Shown here: positions 34,009 to 44,054 of the stretch, piece after piece
How positions within the stretch are numbered: position 1 is the first letter of the stretch
Layout: the number at the start of each line of letters is the position of its first letter
From: Methylopumilus sp947499625
Lineage (GTDB): Bacteria > Pseudomonadota > Gammaproteobacteria > Burkholderiales > Methylophilaceae
Reading direction: 5' to 3'
DNA length: 64,000 nt
Assembly: GCA_965234475.1 (NCBI GenBank)
Contig: OZ248397.1
Coordinates: forward strand, 124,001 to 188,000
The notes under the pieces: model-generated
What the model saw: only the letters and a program-made list of their open reading frames with translations
Databases searched by the model: none
What the model was told of the DNA's origin: nothing
Position numbers and translations under genes: made by a program

Positions 34009-34530
34009 TTGAGTCTTAATCTTGAACAAAAAAAGGCAGTGGTTGCTGAAGTTAATAAGCAAATCGCGGGCGCTCAAGCAGTTGTTTTAGCTGAAAACCG
34101 AGGTGTCGGTGTCACTGAGATGACAGCGTTAAGAGTTCAAGCCAGAAAATCAGGAGTTTATCTTCGCGTCTTAAAGAACACTTTAGTTCGAAGAGCCGTA
34201 GAAGGAACTGCATTTTCTGACTTAGCCAATGAAATGGTAGGTCCAATAGTGTATGGCATCTCAACTGATCCAGTTGCGGTAGCTAAAGTACTAAACGAAT
34301 TTGCCAAATCAAACGATAAGTTTGTTATTAAATCAGGAGCAATGCCAAATAAGGTAATGAGCGCTTCAAATATTGAAGCATTAGCATCATTACCAAGTCG
34401 TGAAGTATTACTCGCAAAATTATTGGGAACAATGCAAGCACCGATTGCAAAATTTGTTCGTACGCTTAATGAGGTACCAACAAAATTTGTACGTGGTTTA
34501 GCTGCAGTTCGCGATCAAAAACCTGCGTAA
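34009..34530 (+). CDS. rplJ: 50S ribosomal protein L10
   Basis: Base of the ribosomal stalk; anchors L7/L12 dimers and autoregulates rplJL. The 173-residue protein begins MSLNLEQKKAVVAEV and contains ARKSGVYLRVLKNTLVRRA. The start is TTG at 34009 behind a strong AAGGAG; this is the only start that gives the conserved beginning. Confidence 0.96.
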   Translation: MSLNLEQKKAVVAEVNKQIAGAQAVVLAENRGVGVTEMTALRVQARKSGVYLRVLKNTLVRRAVEGTAFSDLANEMVGPIVYGISTDPVAVAKVLNEFAKSNDKFVIKSGAMPNKVMSASNIEALASLPSREVLLAKLLGTMQAPIAKFVRTLNEVPTKFVRGLAAVRDQKPA

Positions 34531-34569
34531 TTTTAACGATTAATTTAAATTTTTTATTAGGAGTATTAA

Positions 34570-34947
34570 ATGGCTATCTCTAAAGCTGAAATTTTAGATG
34601 CAGTAAGTGCAATGACAGTTCTTGATTTGTCAGAGCTTATTAAAGATATGGAAGAAAAGTTTGGCGTTTCAGCTGCTGCTGCTGCTGTTGCACCTGCACC
34701 TGCTGCTGCTGCTGGCGGCGCTGCTGCTGCAGAACAAACTGAGTTTACTGTGATGTTAACTGCTGCAGGCGAGCAAAAAGTAAACGTTATTAAAGCTGTT
34801 CGTGAAATCACAGGTCTTGGCTTAAAAGAAGCTAAAGACTTAGTGGATGGCGCACCTAAGCCAATTAAAGAAGGTATTGCAAAAGCTGCAGCTGAAGAAG
34901 CACTAGCTAAATTAAAAGAAGCTGGCGCTACAGCGGAACTTAAGTAA
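34570..34947 (+). CDS. rplL: 50S ribosomal protein L7/L12
   Basis: Multimeric stalk protein that recruits translation GTPases. The 125-residue protein has the N-terminal dimerisation domain, an Ala-rich hinge (about residues 36-55, GCT repeats in the DNA) and the C-terminal factor-binding domain with KVNVIKAVREITGLGLKEAK. It is the last gene before the attenuator-like terminator. Confidence 0.98.
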   Translation: MAISKAEILDAVSAMTVLDLSELIKDMEEKFGVSAAAAAVAPAPAAAAGGAAAAEQTEFTVMLTAAGEQKVNVIKAVREITGLGLKEAKDLVDGAPKPIKEGIAKAAAEEALAKLKEAGATAELK

Positions 34948-34960
34948 TGCTAATTAGCAT

Positions 34961-34995
34961 GGCTGACAGCTTGCTGTCAGCCATTGCTTTTTTGT
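34961..34995 (+). terminator. Terminator/attenuator between rplL and rpoB
   Basis: GGCTGACAGC (34961-34970) pairs perfectly with GCTGTCAGCC (34973-34982), followed within a few bases by a run of seven T. No promoter is obvious before rpoB, so it probably acts as a partial terminator that lowers rpoBC relative to rplJL, as the E. coli attenuator does. Confidence 0.8.
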
Positions 34996-35028
34996 TTTGA
35001 ATGATTATTAGGTTAAAACTTATAAAAA

Positions 35029-35075
35029 TTCATAAAACAATACTCTTCAATCTGAAAAGTTTATTGTTTTATGAA
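35029..35075 (+). promoter_or_regulatory. Long hairpin in the rpoB leader (possible RNase III site)
   Basis: A perfect 14-bp stem (35029-35042 with 35062-35075, core CATAAAACAATA) is capped by an imperfect 6-bp stem (35043-35048 with 35054-35059) and a five-base loop, about 20 pairs in all. It ends nine bases before the rpoB ribosome-binding site. E. coli has an RNase III processing site in this gap; the same role here is inference. Confidence 0.6.
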
Positions 35076-35094
35076 AATTACACCAGGAGACGCA

Positions 35095-38000
35095 ATGAGC
35101 TATTCCTTTACTGAAAAAAAACGTATTAGAAAAAGTTTTGCTAAAAGAGAGCGTGTGCAAGAAATACCATACTTGCTCACCATGCAGCTTGAGTCTTACG
35201 CAGCTTTTTTACAAAAGAATACGCATGCCGAACAGAGACTTAGCGAAGGCCTTCAGTCAACATTCAATTCAGTATTTCCTATCACAAGTCATTCCGGCAA
35301 TGCACGGCTTGATTTTGTGACTTACAATTTAGGCGAGGAAGCGTTTGATGTTAAAGAATGTCAACAACGCGGCTTAACATATGGTGTTCCATTAAGAGTC
35401 AAAGTTCGTTTAACTCTCATGGACAAAGAAGCATCAAAACCAACAGTTAAAGAAATTAAAGAGCAAGAAGTGTACATGGGTGAAATTCCGCTTATGACAG
35501 ACAATGGTTCGTTCGTTATTAATGGCACCGAGAGAGTTATCGTATCTCAACTTCATAGAAGCCCTGGTGTATTTTTTGAGCATGATCGAGGCAAAACACA
35601 CAGCTCTGGAAAGTTATTATTTTCAGCAAGAATCATTCCTTATCGTGGCTCTTGGTTAGATTTCGAATTTGACCCTAAGGATTATTTGTATTTCCGCGTG
35701 GATCGTCGAAGAAAAATGCCAGTCACAATTTTATTAAAAGCTTTAGGTTATTCACCAGAACAAATTCTTGAAACATACTACGATTTTGATTCATTCCATG
35801 TGACTGCTAAATCAATTGATTTTGAATTAGTCCCTGATCGTCTAAGAGGCGAGATTGCTAAGTTTGATATCGCTGATAAAAGAGGAAATGTGATTGTACA
35901 AAAAGACAAGCGCATTACTGTTAAACATATTCGCGAGATGGAAAAAGCAGGCGTAAACAAAATTATAGTAGATAAAGATTTTATTTTAGGCCGCAAGCTT
36001 TCAAAAGCAATTGTGGATAAAAATACAGGCGAAGTCATTGCCAGTGCAAATGATGAAATTACAGAGTCAGTATTGGATAAATTTATTGAAGTAGGTGTAG
36101 GGCAAATTCATACACTCTATTCAAATGATTTAGATCATGGTGATTATATTTCTCAAACACTTACTTCAGATGAGGTGCCTGATCAATATAGCGCAAAAGT
36201 TGCTATTTATCGAATGATGAGACCTGGCGAGCCACCTACTGAAGATGCAGTTGAGGCTTTATTCAAAGGATTATTTTTCAATGAAGACCGATATGATTTA
36301 TCTAATGTAGGCCGCATGAAATTTAATCGAAGAGCGCATCCAAAAGCATATGAACAACATGCAAACTGGTTACAAAGATTTTACAAGCGCGTGGGCCCTC
36401 AAGGCGAAACTGGTGCAAATATTTTATCGAACGATGATATCTTAGCTGTGATTGGTGTTCTTATTGAATTACGAAATGGTCGAGGTGAAATAGATGATAT
36501 TGACCATCTTGGTAATCGAAGAATCCGTTCTGTTGGTGAGCTTGTAGAAAATCAATTTAGAACTGGACTTGTTCGAGTGGAGCGAGCAGTTAAAGAAAGA
36601 TTAAGCCAAGCTGAGGCAGACAATTTAATGCCACATGACTTAATTAATTCAAAACCTATCTCAAGTGCGATTAGAGAATTCTTTGGTTCATCACAATTAT
36701 CTCAATTTATGGATCAAACCAATCCATTGTCTGAGATTACGCACAAGCGCAGAGTGTCAGCCTTAGGCCCTGGAGGTTTAACAAGAGAGCGTGCTGGCTT
36801 CGAGGTGCGTGACGTTCATTCGACACATTATGGCCGTGTATGCCCAATTGAAACTCCAGAAGGACCAAACATTGGATTGATTAATTCTCTTGCACTTTAT
36901 GCAAGAACGAATCAATACGGCTTCTTAGAGACACCTTATAGACGTGTTGAAAATGGAAAAGTTACTGCAAAGATAGACTATCTTTCTGCGATAGAAGAAA
37001 GTGAATTTGTTATAGCCCAGGCAAATACTGAGCTTGATAATAAAGGACACTTTCAAGACGACTTAATTTCATGTCGTCATCGTAACGAATTTACGATGTC
37101 CTCTGTAGATCCTATTCAATATATGGACGTAGCACCTGGCCAGATCGTTTCTGTGGCAGCTGCATTAATTCCATTTCTAGAACACGACGATGCAAACCGT
37201 GCACTTATGGGCGCAAACATGCAACGTCAAGCAGTGCCATGCTTGAGAGCAGAGAAGGCAGTTGTAGGTACAGGTATTGAAAGAACAGTAGCAACTGACT
37301 CTGGTACAACAGTTCAAGCTAAGCGGGGTGGCGTTGTTGATTATGTCGATTCAAGACGTGTTGTGATTCGCGTGAACGATGATGAAGCTACTGACGGAGA
37401 AGTTGGTGTTGATATTTATAATCTAACTAAATACACAAGATCAAATCAAAATACCAATATCAATCAAAGGCCACTTGTAAGAATTGGCAACAAAATTGCA
37501 AGAGGTGATGTGATTGCTGACGGCGCATCAACAGATGTGGGTGAATTAGCGCTTGGTCAAAATATGCTTGTTGGATTTATGCCTTGGAATGGTTATAACT
37601 TCGAGGACTCAATTTTAATTTCAGAGCGCGTAGTGGCTGAAGATCGATATACATCAATTCATATCGAAGAATTATCTGTTGTATCTAGAGATACAAAATT
37701 AGGCCCAGAAGAAATTACACGTGACATTTCAAATCTTTCAGAAAGAATGCTAGGAAGGCTAGATGAATCAGGCATTATTTATATTGGTGCTGAAGTTGAA
37801 TCAGGCGATGTGCTTGTAGGAAAAGTTACACCAAAAGGCGAGACACAGCTTACACCTGAAGAAAAACTTTTAAGAGCAATTTTTGGTGAAAAAGCTTCTG
37901 ATGTAAAAGATACAAGCTTGAGAGTGCCATCAGGCATGTCTGGAACAATTATTGATGTTCAAGTATTTACGAGAGAAGGCATTGATAGAGATTCAAGAGC

Positions 38001-39264
38001 CGAACAAATTATTGATGATCAATTAAAACACTTCAAACAAGATCTAGCTGATCAATTAAGAATTGTTGAAGATGATACTTTTGGAAGAATTGAAAGATTA
38101 CTTACAAATAAAGTCGCAACTGGCGGTCCAAAAGGATTGAAAAAAGGCGAAAAAATATCTAAAGATTTTCTAGCTTCAATTAACAGGTACGATTGGTTCG
38201 ATATTCGTTTAGGTAATGATGATGCTTCAAAACAATTAGAAAGCTTAAAAGACAATTTAGCGACTGCTAAAGAAGAATTCGACAAACGTTTTGAAGAGAA
38301 AAAACGAAAATTAACACAAGGCGATGAGCTCCCTCCGGGCGTTCAAAAAATGGTTAAGGTTTACTTAGCCGTGAAACGTAGAATTCAGCCTGGCGATAAA
38401 ATGGCTGGACGTCACGGTAATAAAGGTGTTGTTTCAAAAATTGCTCCTGTGGAAGATATGCCGCATATGGCGGATGGCACTCCTTTGGATATTGTATTAA
38501 ATCCTTTAGGCGTTCCTTCTCGAATGAATATCGGTCAAATTTTAGAGACTCATCTTGGATGGGCAGCTAAAGGTTTAGGTCTTCGTATCGGAGAAATGCT
38601 AAAAGAAGAAGTAAAAATTACTGAAGTTCGTAAATTCTTAGATCAAATTTACAACGACGCTTCTGGCAAAAAAGAAGATATTAAGTCATTAAATGATGAT
38701 GAAGTTGTAGAGCTTGCTGAGCACTTGAAAAATGGTGTTCCATTTGCCACATCAGTGTTCGATGGTGCATCTGAATCTGACATTCAATATATGTTAGATC
38801 TTGCTTACCCAGATAATGATCCAAAAACAAAACTGTTGCAATTTTCAGCAAATAAAACGCAAGTTAAATTATTTGATGGTCGCACAGGTGAAGCGTTTGA
38901 AAGGCCTGTCACAGTAGGCTACATGCATGTACTTAAATTACATCATTTGGTTGACGACAAAATGCATGCTCGTTCAACAGGACCTTATTCTCTTGTAACG
39001 CAACAGCCACTTGGCGGTAAAGCGCAATTTGGTGGACAGCGTTTTGGAGAGATGGAAGTTTGGGCGCTTGAAGCTTACGGTGCTGCTTATACCTTACAAG
39101 AAATGTTGACTGTTAAATCAGATGACGTTGCTGGCAGAACTAAAGTATACGAAAACATAGTGAAGGGTGAGCATAAGATTGATGCGGGCATGCCTGAATC
39201 ATTCAATGTGTTGGTCAAAGAAATTCGTTCACTAGCTATTGATATTGACCTCGATAGAAACTAA
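35095..39264 (+). CDS. rpoB: RNA polymerase subunit beta
   Basis: Catalytic core subunit of RNA polymerase. From the ATG at 35095, which follows CCAGGAG, it has 1389 residues starting MSYSFTEKKRIRKSF. The rifampicin-region segment GSSQLSQFMDQTNPLSEITHKRRVSALGPGG is present in standard form, as are GYNFEDSILIS, the KPKGETQLTPEEKLLRAIFGEK region and the C-terminal GGKAQFGGQRFGEMEVWALEA. An in-frame ATG at 35071 lies in the leader hairpin and is unlikely to be used. Confidence 0.98.
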   Translation: MSYSFTEKKRIRKSFAKRERVQEIPYLLTMQLESYAAFLQKNTHAEQRLSEGLQSTFNSVFPITSHSGNARLDFVTYNLGEEAFDVKECQQRGLTYGVPLRVKVRLTLMDKEASKPTVKEIKEQEVYMGEIPLMTDNGSFVINGTERVIVSQLHRSPGVFFEHDRGKTHSSGKLLFSARIIPYRGSWLDFEFDPKDYLYFRVDRRRKMPVTILLKALGYSPEQILETYYDFDSFHVTAKSIDFELVPDRLRGEIAKFDIADKRGNVIVQKDKRITVKHIREMEKAGVNKIIVDKDFILGRKLSKAIVDKNTGEVIASANDEITESVLDKFIEVGVGQIHTLYSNDLDHGDYISQTLTSDEVPDQYSAKVAIYRMMRPGEPPTEDAVEALFKGLFFNEDRYDLSNVGRMKFNRRAHPKAYEQHANWLQRFYKRVGPQGETGANILSNDDILAVIGVLIELRNGRGEIDDIDHLGNRRIRSVGELVENQFRTGLVRVERAVKERLSQAEADNLMPHDLINSKPISSAIREFFGSSQLSQFMDQTNPLSEITHKRRVSALGPGGLTRERAGFEVRDVHSTHYGRVCPIETPEGPNIGLINSLALYARTNQYGFLETPYRRVENGKVTAKIDYLSAIEESEFVIAQANTELDNKGHFQDDLISCRHRNEFTMSSVDPIQYMDVAPGQIVSVAAALIPFLEHDDANRALMGANMQRQAVPCLRAEKAVVGTGIERTVATDSGTTVQAKRGGVVDYVDSRRVVIRVNDDEATDGEVGVDIYNLTKYTRSNQNTNINQRPLVRIGNKIARGDVIADGASTDVGELALGQNMLVGFMPWNGYNFEDSILISERVVAEDRYTSIHIEELSVVSRDTKLGPEEITRDISNLSERMLGRLDESGIIYIGAEVESGDVLVGKVTPKGETQLTPEEKLLRAIFGEKASDVKDTSLRVPSGMSGTIIDVQVFTREGIDRDSRAEQIIDDQLKHFKQDLADQLRIVEDDTFGRIERLLTNKVATGGPKGLKKGEKISKDFLASINRYDWFDIRLGNDDASKQLESLKDNLATAKEEFDKRFEEKKRKLTQGDELPPGVQKMVKVYLAVKRRIQPGDKMAGRHGNKGVVSKIAPVEDMPHMADGTPLDIVLNPLGVPSRMNIGQILETHLGWAAKGLGLRIGEMLKEEVKITEVRKFLDQIYNDASGKKEDIKSLNDDEVVELAEHLKNGVPFATSVFDGASESDIQYMLDLAYPDNDPKTKLLQFSANKTQVKLFDGRTGEAFERPVTVGYMHVLKLHHLVDDKMHARSTGPYSLVTQQPLGGKAQFGGQRFGEMEVWALEAYGAAYTLQEMLTVKSDDVAGRTKVYENIVKGEHKIDAGMPESFNVLVKEIRSLAIDIDLDRN

Positions 39265-39275
39265 GGAGATCACAG

Positions 39276-42200
39276 ATGAAAGCTTTATTAGACCTATTTA
39301 AACAGGTTACACAAGAAGAAGAGTTTGATGCAATTAAGATTGCATTAGCATCTCCAGAAAAAATTCGTTCATGGTCTTACGGTGAAGTGAAAAAGCCAGA
39401 AACGATTAATTACAGAACATTTAAACCTGAAAGAGATGGTTTGTTTTGTGCAAAGATATTTGGACCTATTAAAGACTATGAATGTCTTTGCGGTAAATAT
39501 AAACGACTCAAACATCGCGGTGTCATTTGTGAAAAATGTGGTGTTGAAGTTACTCTATCTAAAGTGCGTCGTGAGCGCATGGGTCATATTGATTTAGCAA
39601 GTCCAGTTGCACATATTTGGTTTTTAAAGAGCTTACCGAGTCGTCTAGGTATGGTTCTTGATATTGCTCTAAGAGATATTGAGCGCGTTCTTTATTTTGA
39701 AGCATTTATTGTTGTTGATGCTGGCATGACACCTTTAACAAGAGGACAACTTCTTACTGAAGATGACTATCTTGCAAAAATAGAAGAGTTTGGCGATGAA
39801 TTCACAGCGGTGATGGGTGCGGAAGCAATTAGAGAACTACTTAAATCACTCGATATTAATAGTGAAATTGAAAAATTAAGAACTGAATTAGCTGAGACAG
39901 GCTCAGAAGCAAAAATTAAAAAGCTTGCTAAGCGTTTAAAAGTGCTTGAAGCATTCCAGAAATCAGGTATTAAACCTGAATGGATGATTTTAGAAATTCT
40001 TCCTGTACTACCTCCTGAGCTAAGACCGTTGGTTCCACTTGATGGCGGAAGATTCGCAACATCAGACCTTAATGATTTGTATCGCCGAGTGATTAATAGA
40101 AATAATCGTTTAAGAAGATTGTTAGATCTCAAGGCACCAGAAATTATTGTTAGAAATGAAAAGCGTATGTTGCAAGAAGCGGTTGATTCACTTCTTGATA
40201 ATGGTAGACGTGGCAAGGTTATGACAGGCGCTAACAAGAGACCATTAAAATCTCTTGCCGATATGATTAAAGGTAAGGGTGGTCGTTTTAGACAAAATCT
40301 TTTAGGTAAGCGTGTTGATTATTCAGGACGTTCAGTGATTGTTGTTGGACCACAATTAAAACTTCATCAATGTGGTTTACCGAAGAAAATGGCACTTGAA
40401 TTATTTAAACCATTTATTTTCCACAAATTAGAAGTGCTTGGCCTTTCTACAACTATTAAAGCTGCAAAGAAAAAAGTAGAAGAAGAGGGACCAGAAGTAT
40501 GGGATATTTTAGAGGACGTAATTAGAGAGCATCCTGTCTTATTAAACAGAGCGCCAACATTACACCGTTTAGGTATTCAAGCATTTGAGCCTATCTTGAT
40601 TGAAGGCAAAGCAATTCAATTGCATCCATTAGTTTGTGCAGCATTTAACGCTGACTTTGACGGCGATCAAATGGCAGTCCATGTGCCTTTATCTTTAGAG
40701 GCTCAAATGGAAGCAAGAACGTTAATGCTTGCATCTAATAACGTTTTATCTCCAGCCAATGGCGAACCAATTATTGTTCCATCACAAGATATCGTGCTTG
40801 GCCTTTATTACATGACGAGAGACAAAATTGCTGCACGCGGTGAAGGTATGAAATTTAGTGACGTAGCAGAAGTTCATCGCGCTTTTGATAGTGGCTTAGT
40901 TGACTTGCATGCGCGCGTTACAGTTCGTATTAAAGAGACTGAATTAGGTTTAGATGGCACAACAACTGACAAAATAAATCGATATGAAACTACAGTTGGA
41001 AGAGCAATACTTTCTGAAATTCTTCCTGCAGGACTTTCTTTTGATTTAATTAATAAAGCATTAAAGAAAAAAGAGATTTCAAAATTAATTAATGCAGGAT
41101 TTAGACGTGTTGGTATTAGAGAAACGGTAATTCTTGCTGATAAATTAATGTATATGGGCTATACCTATGCTACAAAAGCAGGTATCTCAATCAGCATTCA
41201 TGACATGCTTGTTCCTCCAGAAAAAGAGCAGCTTATTGAAGCCGCTGAAGCTGAAGTTAAGGAAATTGAAAATCAATACATTTCAGGCTTGGTGACGCAA
41301 GGTGAAAGATATAACAAGGTTGTTGATATCTGGGGTCGCGCAGGTGACAAAGTTGCTGACGCAATGATGAAGCGCCTTAAAGAAGAGCCTGTTAAAAATG
41401 ATGCTGGTGAAAATGTAAAAGGCAAAGACGGTAAAGATCTTTATCAAGAATCATTTAATGCAATTTATATGATGGCCGATTCTGGTGCTCGAGGATCTGC
41501 AGCTCAAGTAAGGCAGCTTGCAGGTATGCGAGGTTTGATGGCAAGACCTGATGGATCAATTATTGAGACACCAATTACTGCTAATTTCCGGGACGGCTTA
41601 AATGTTCTTCAATATTTTATTTCGACGCACGGCGCTCGAAAAGGTCTAGCAGATACAGCATTGAAAACGGCTAACTCAGGTTATTTAACTAGACGCTTAG
41701 TTGATGTAACTCAAGATCTTGTTGTGACACAGCATGATTGCGGCACAGAAGATGGCTTAGTTACAAAAGCACTTATCAAAGGTGGTGAGGTTGTTGAGCC
41801 ATTAAGTGATCGTATTTTAGGTCGCGTAAATGCTCTCGATATTTACCATCCAGAAACTCAAGAAGTGGTTTATTCAAAAGGCACGCTCCTTGAAGAGGAT
41901 CATGTTGAGAAAATTGATGCGCTTGGTGTTGATGAGGTTAAAGTAAGAACAGCACTCACATGTGAAACACGACATGGTATTTGCTCTCAATGTTATGGTC
42001 GCGATTTAGGTCGTGGTAAATTAATTAGTCTTGGTGAGTCTATCGGTGTGATTGCCGCTCAATCTATCGGTGAGCCTGGTACACAGTTAACAATGAGAAC
42101 ATTCCATATTGGTGGCGCAGTTTCTAGAGCGGCATCAGTCAGTCAAGTTGAAAGTAAATCAAATGGAGTTATCCAATTTACATCTACCATGCGTTACGTT

Positions 42201-43523
42201 ACTAATGCTCGAAATGAGCAAGTTGTAATTTCACGTAATGGTGAATTAATTATTCAAGATGAAAGTGGCCGTGAAAGAGAGCGTCATAAAGTTCCTTATG
42301 GTGCAAATCTAGTTGTTCAAGATGGTAAACCTATTAAAGCAGGCGGTGTTCTTGCTACCTGGGATCCGCATACACGCCCAATTATTTCTGAGTACGCTGG
42401 ACAAGTTAAATTTGAAAACGTTGAAGAAGGTATTACAGTTGCAAAACAAATTGATGATGTCACAGGCTTATCATCATTAGTTGTAATTGATCCTAAGCAA
42501 CGTGCGGGACAGTCAAAAGGTTTAAGGCCTCAAATTAAAATCTTAGACACTTCTGGCAATGAAGTTAAATTAGCGGGTAGTGATATATCTGTTAACGTAA
42601 CTTTCCAACTTGGTTACATCATTACAGTTAAAGATTCCCAAGAAGTAAAAGTGGGCGATGTGGTTGCTCGCATTCCACAAGAGTCCTCTAAAACGAGAGA
42701 TATTACCGGTGGTCTTCCAAGAGTTGCTGAGTTATTTGAAGCAAGATCTCCAAAAGATGCAGGTATGTTAGCGGAAAGCACAGGTACAGTTTCATTTGGT
42801 AAAGATACTAAAGGTAAACAAAGGCTTGTAATCACAGATCTTGAAGGCGTTTCAAAAGAGTTCTTAATTCCTAAGGACAAACATGTAACAGCGCACGATG
42901 GTCAAGTTGTTACTAAAGGCGAAACTATTGTGGACGGACCTGCAGATCCACAAGACATTCTTCGTTTGCAAGGCAGAGAATCTTTAGCAAGATATATTAT
43001 TGATGAAGTTCAAGATGTATATAGATTGCAAGGCGTTAAGATTAATGACAAGCACATCGAAGTAATTGTGAGGCAAATGTTAAGACGGGTTCGCATTACT
43101 GATGCAGGTGAAACTTCATTTATTTTGGGTGAACAAGTCGAAAGAGCTGAAGTATTAACTCAAAATGAATCGGTATTGTCCCAAGACAAAAAACCGGCTG
43201 AGTATGAATATGTGCTTTTAGGCATTACTAAAGCATCATTATCTACAGACTCATTTATTTCAGCAGCTTCATTCCAAGAAACAACTCGCGTTCTCACTGA
43301 GGCTGCAATTTTAGGTAAGCGTGATGAATTAAGAGGGCTCAAAGAGAATGTAATCGTAGGTCGTTTAATCCCTGCAGGCACAGGTTTGGCTTATCATGAA
43401 TCAAGAAAAGCTGCAGCTGCTGGGGAAAATATGGACCCTGTTGAGGTGCCTCTCGATCAGATTGATGTTCCAATGGAAGAGGCCGCGGTAACTAGCCCTG
43501 AAATTGAAGCGCCGACTGAATGA
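39276..43523 (+). CDS. rpoC: RNA polymerase subunit beta'
   Basis: Catalytic subunit with the Mg-binding NADFDGDQMAVH motif. The 1415-residue protein has the N-terminal zinc site (CLCGKY...CEKCG), the bridge and trigger-helix regions, and the second zinc site (CETRHGICSQCYGRDL). Length is typical of betaproteobacteria. The C terminus is an acidic, proline-containing tail of about 30 residues with no domain. rpoB is 11 bases upstream. Confidence 0.98.
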   Translation: MKALLDLFKQVTQEEEFDAIKIALASPEKIRSWSYGEVKKPETINYRTFKPERDGLFCAKIFGPIKDYECLCGKYKRLKHRGVICEKCGVEVTLSKVRRERMGHIDLASPVAHIWFLKSLPSRLGMVLDIALRDIERVLYFEAFIVVDAGMTPLTRGQLLTEDDYLAKIEEFGDEFTAVMGAEAIRELLKSLDINSEIEKLRTELAETGSEAKIKKLAKRLKVLEAFQKSGIKPEWMILEILPVLPPELRPLVPLDGGRFATSDLNDLYRRVINRNNRLRRLLDLKAPEIIVRNEKRMLQEAVDSLLDNGRRGKVMTGANKRPLKSLADMIKGKGGRFRQNLLGKRVDYSGRSVIVVGPQLKLHQCGLPKKMALELFKPFIFHKLEVLGLSTTIKAAKKKVEEEGPEVWDILEDVIREHPVLLNRAPTLHRLGIQAFEPILIEGKAIQLHPLVCAAFNADFDGDQMAVHVPLSLEAQMEARTLMLASNNVLSPANGEPIIVPSQDIVLGLYYMTRDKIAARGEGMKFSDVAEVHRAFDSGLVDLHARVTVRIKETELGLDGTTTDKINRYETTVGRAILSEILPAGLSFDLINKALKKKEISKLINAGFRRVGIRETVILADKLMYMGYTYATKAGISISIHDMLVPPEKEQLIEAAEAEVKEIENQYISGLVTQGERYNKVVDIWGRAGDKVADAMMKRLKEEPVKNDAGENVKGKDGKDLYQESFNAIYMMADSGARGSAAQVRQLAGMRGLMARPDGSIIETPITANFRDGLNVLQYFISTHGARKGLADTALKTANSGYLTRRLVDVTQDLVVTQHDCGTEDGLVTKALIKGGEVVEPLSDRILGRVNALDIYHPETQEVVYSKGTLLEEDHVEKIDALGVDEVKVRTALTCETRHGICSQCYGRDLGRGKLISLGESIGVIAAQSIGEPGTQLTMRTFHIGGAVSRAASVSQVESKSNGVIQFTSTMRYVTNARNEQVVISRNGELIIQDESGRERERHKVPYGANLVVQDGKPIKAGGVLATWDPHTRPIISEYAGQVKFENVEEGITVAKQIDDVTGLSSLVVIDPKQRAGQSKGLRPQIKILDTSGNEVKLAGSDISVNVTFQLGYIITVKDSQEVKVGDVVARIPQESSKTRDITGGLPRVAELFEARSPKDAGMLAESTGTVSFGKDTKGKQRLVITDLEGVSKEFLIPKDKHVTAHDGQVVTKGETIVDGPADPQDILRLQGRESLARYIIDEVQDVYRLQGVKINDKHIEVIVRQMLRRVRITDAGETSFILGEQVERAEVLTQNESVLSQDKKPAEYEYVLLGITKASLSTDSFISAASFQETTRVLTEAAILGKRDELRGLKENVIVGRLIPAGTGLAYHESRKAAAAGENMDPVEVPLDQIDVPMEEAAVTSPEIEAPTE

Positions 43524-43528
43524 TAGGT

Positions 43529-43557
43529 TGACTTTATGCAGGAACCAAAATACAATT
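43529..43557 (+). promoter_or_regulatory. Promoter of the str operon (rpsL-rpsG-fusA-tuf)
   Basis: TTGACT (43529-43534) and TACAAT (43552-43557) are 17 bases apart, each one base from consensus. They start just after the rpoC stop and should initiate near 43564. Confidence 0.78.
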
Positions 43558-43562
43558 TGCGG

Positions 43563-43603
43563 CTTTTTGGGATCTTCGCGTTTAGCGAAGCGTTCACAAA
43601 AAG
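43563..43603 (+). promoter_or_regulatory. Leader hairpin of the str operon
   Basis: The predicted 5' end of the mRNA can fold as CTTTTTG (43563-43569) with CAAAAAG (43597-43603), enclosing CTTCGC/GCGAAG (43574-43579, 43585-43590) with a five-base loop. Being at the very 5' end it may stabilise the mRNA or bind a regulator; no ligand can be named from sequence. Confidence 0.5.
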
Positions 43604-43643
43604 TCATCATTAATAGTAAGTTAGAAATTTAAGGATTTAGGCG

Positions 43644-44021
43644 ATGCCAACAATTAATCAGTTAATACGTAAACCACGAAAAAAAGTTGAGAGTAAGAGC
43701 AAGGTTCCAGCTCTTGAGTCTTCACCTCAAAAAAGAGGTGTGTGTACTCGTGTTTACACAACAACTCCAAAAAAACCAAACTCTGCTTTACGTAAAGTAG
43801 CTAAAGTTCGTTTGACGAATGGTTACGAAGTGATTAGTTATATTGGCGGCGAAGGCCATAATTTACAAGAGCACAGTGTTGTTCTATTAAGAGGCGGCCG
43901 TGTAAAAGACTTACCAGGCGTGCGTTATCATATGGTTCGAGGTAGTTTGGATACTGCTGGCGTTAAAGATCGTAAACAATCCCGATCTAAATATGGCGCT
44001 AAACGACCTAAAGAAGCTTAA
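43644..44021 (+). CDS. rpsL: 30S ribosomal protein S12
   Basis: Decoding-centre protein. The 125-residue sequence has the TTPKKPNSALRKVAKVRL and GRVKDLPGVRYH loops, where streptomycin-resistance changes occur, in wild-type form. First gene of the str operon; rpsG follows after 33 bases. Confidence 0.98.
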   Translation: MPTINQLIRKPRKKVESKSKVPALESSPQKRGVCTRVYTTTPKKPNSALRKVAKVRLTNGYEVISYIGGEGHNLQEHSVVLLRGGRVKDLPGVRYHMVRGSLDTAGVKDRKQSRSKYGAKRPKEA

Positions 44022-44054
44022 ATTTTTAGAATACTAAATTAAGGTAAACATAAT

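Noticed and set aside
39767..40237. A 156-codon antisense frame inside rpoC.
   Set aside because: It has no recognisable domain and lies opposite highly conserved beta' sequence. Long antisense frames are expected by chance in constrained genes.
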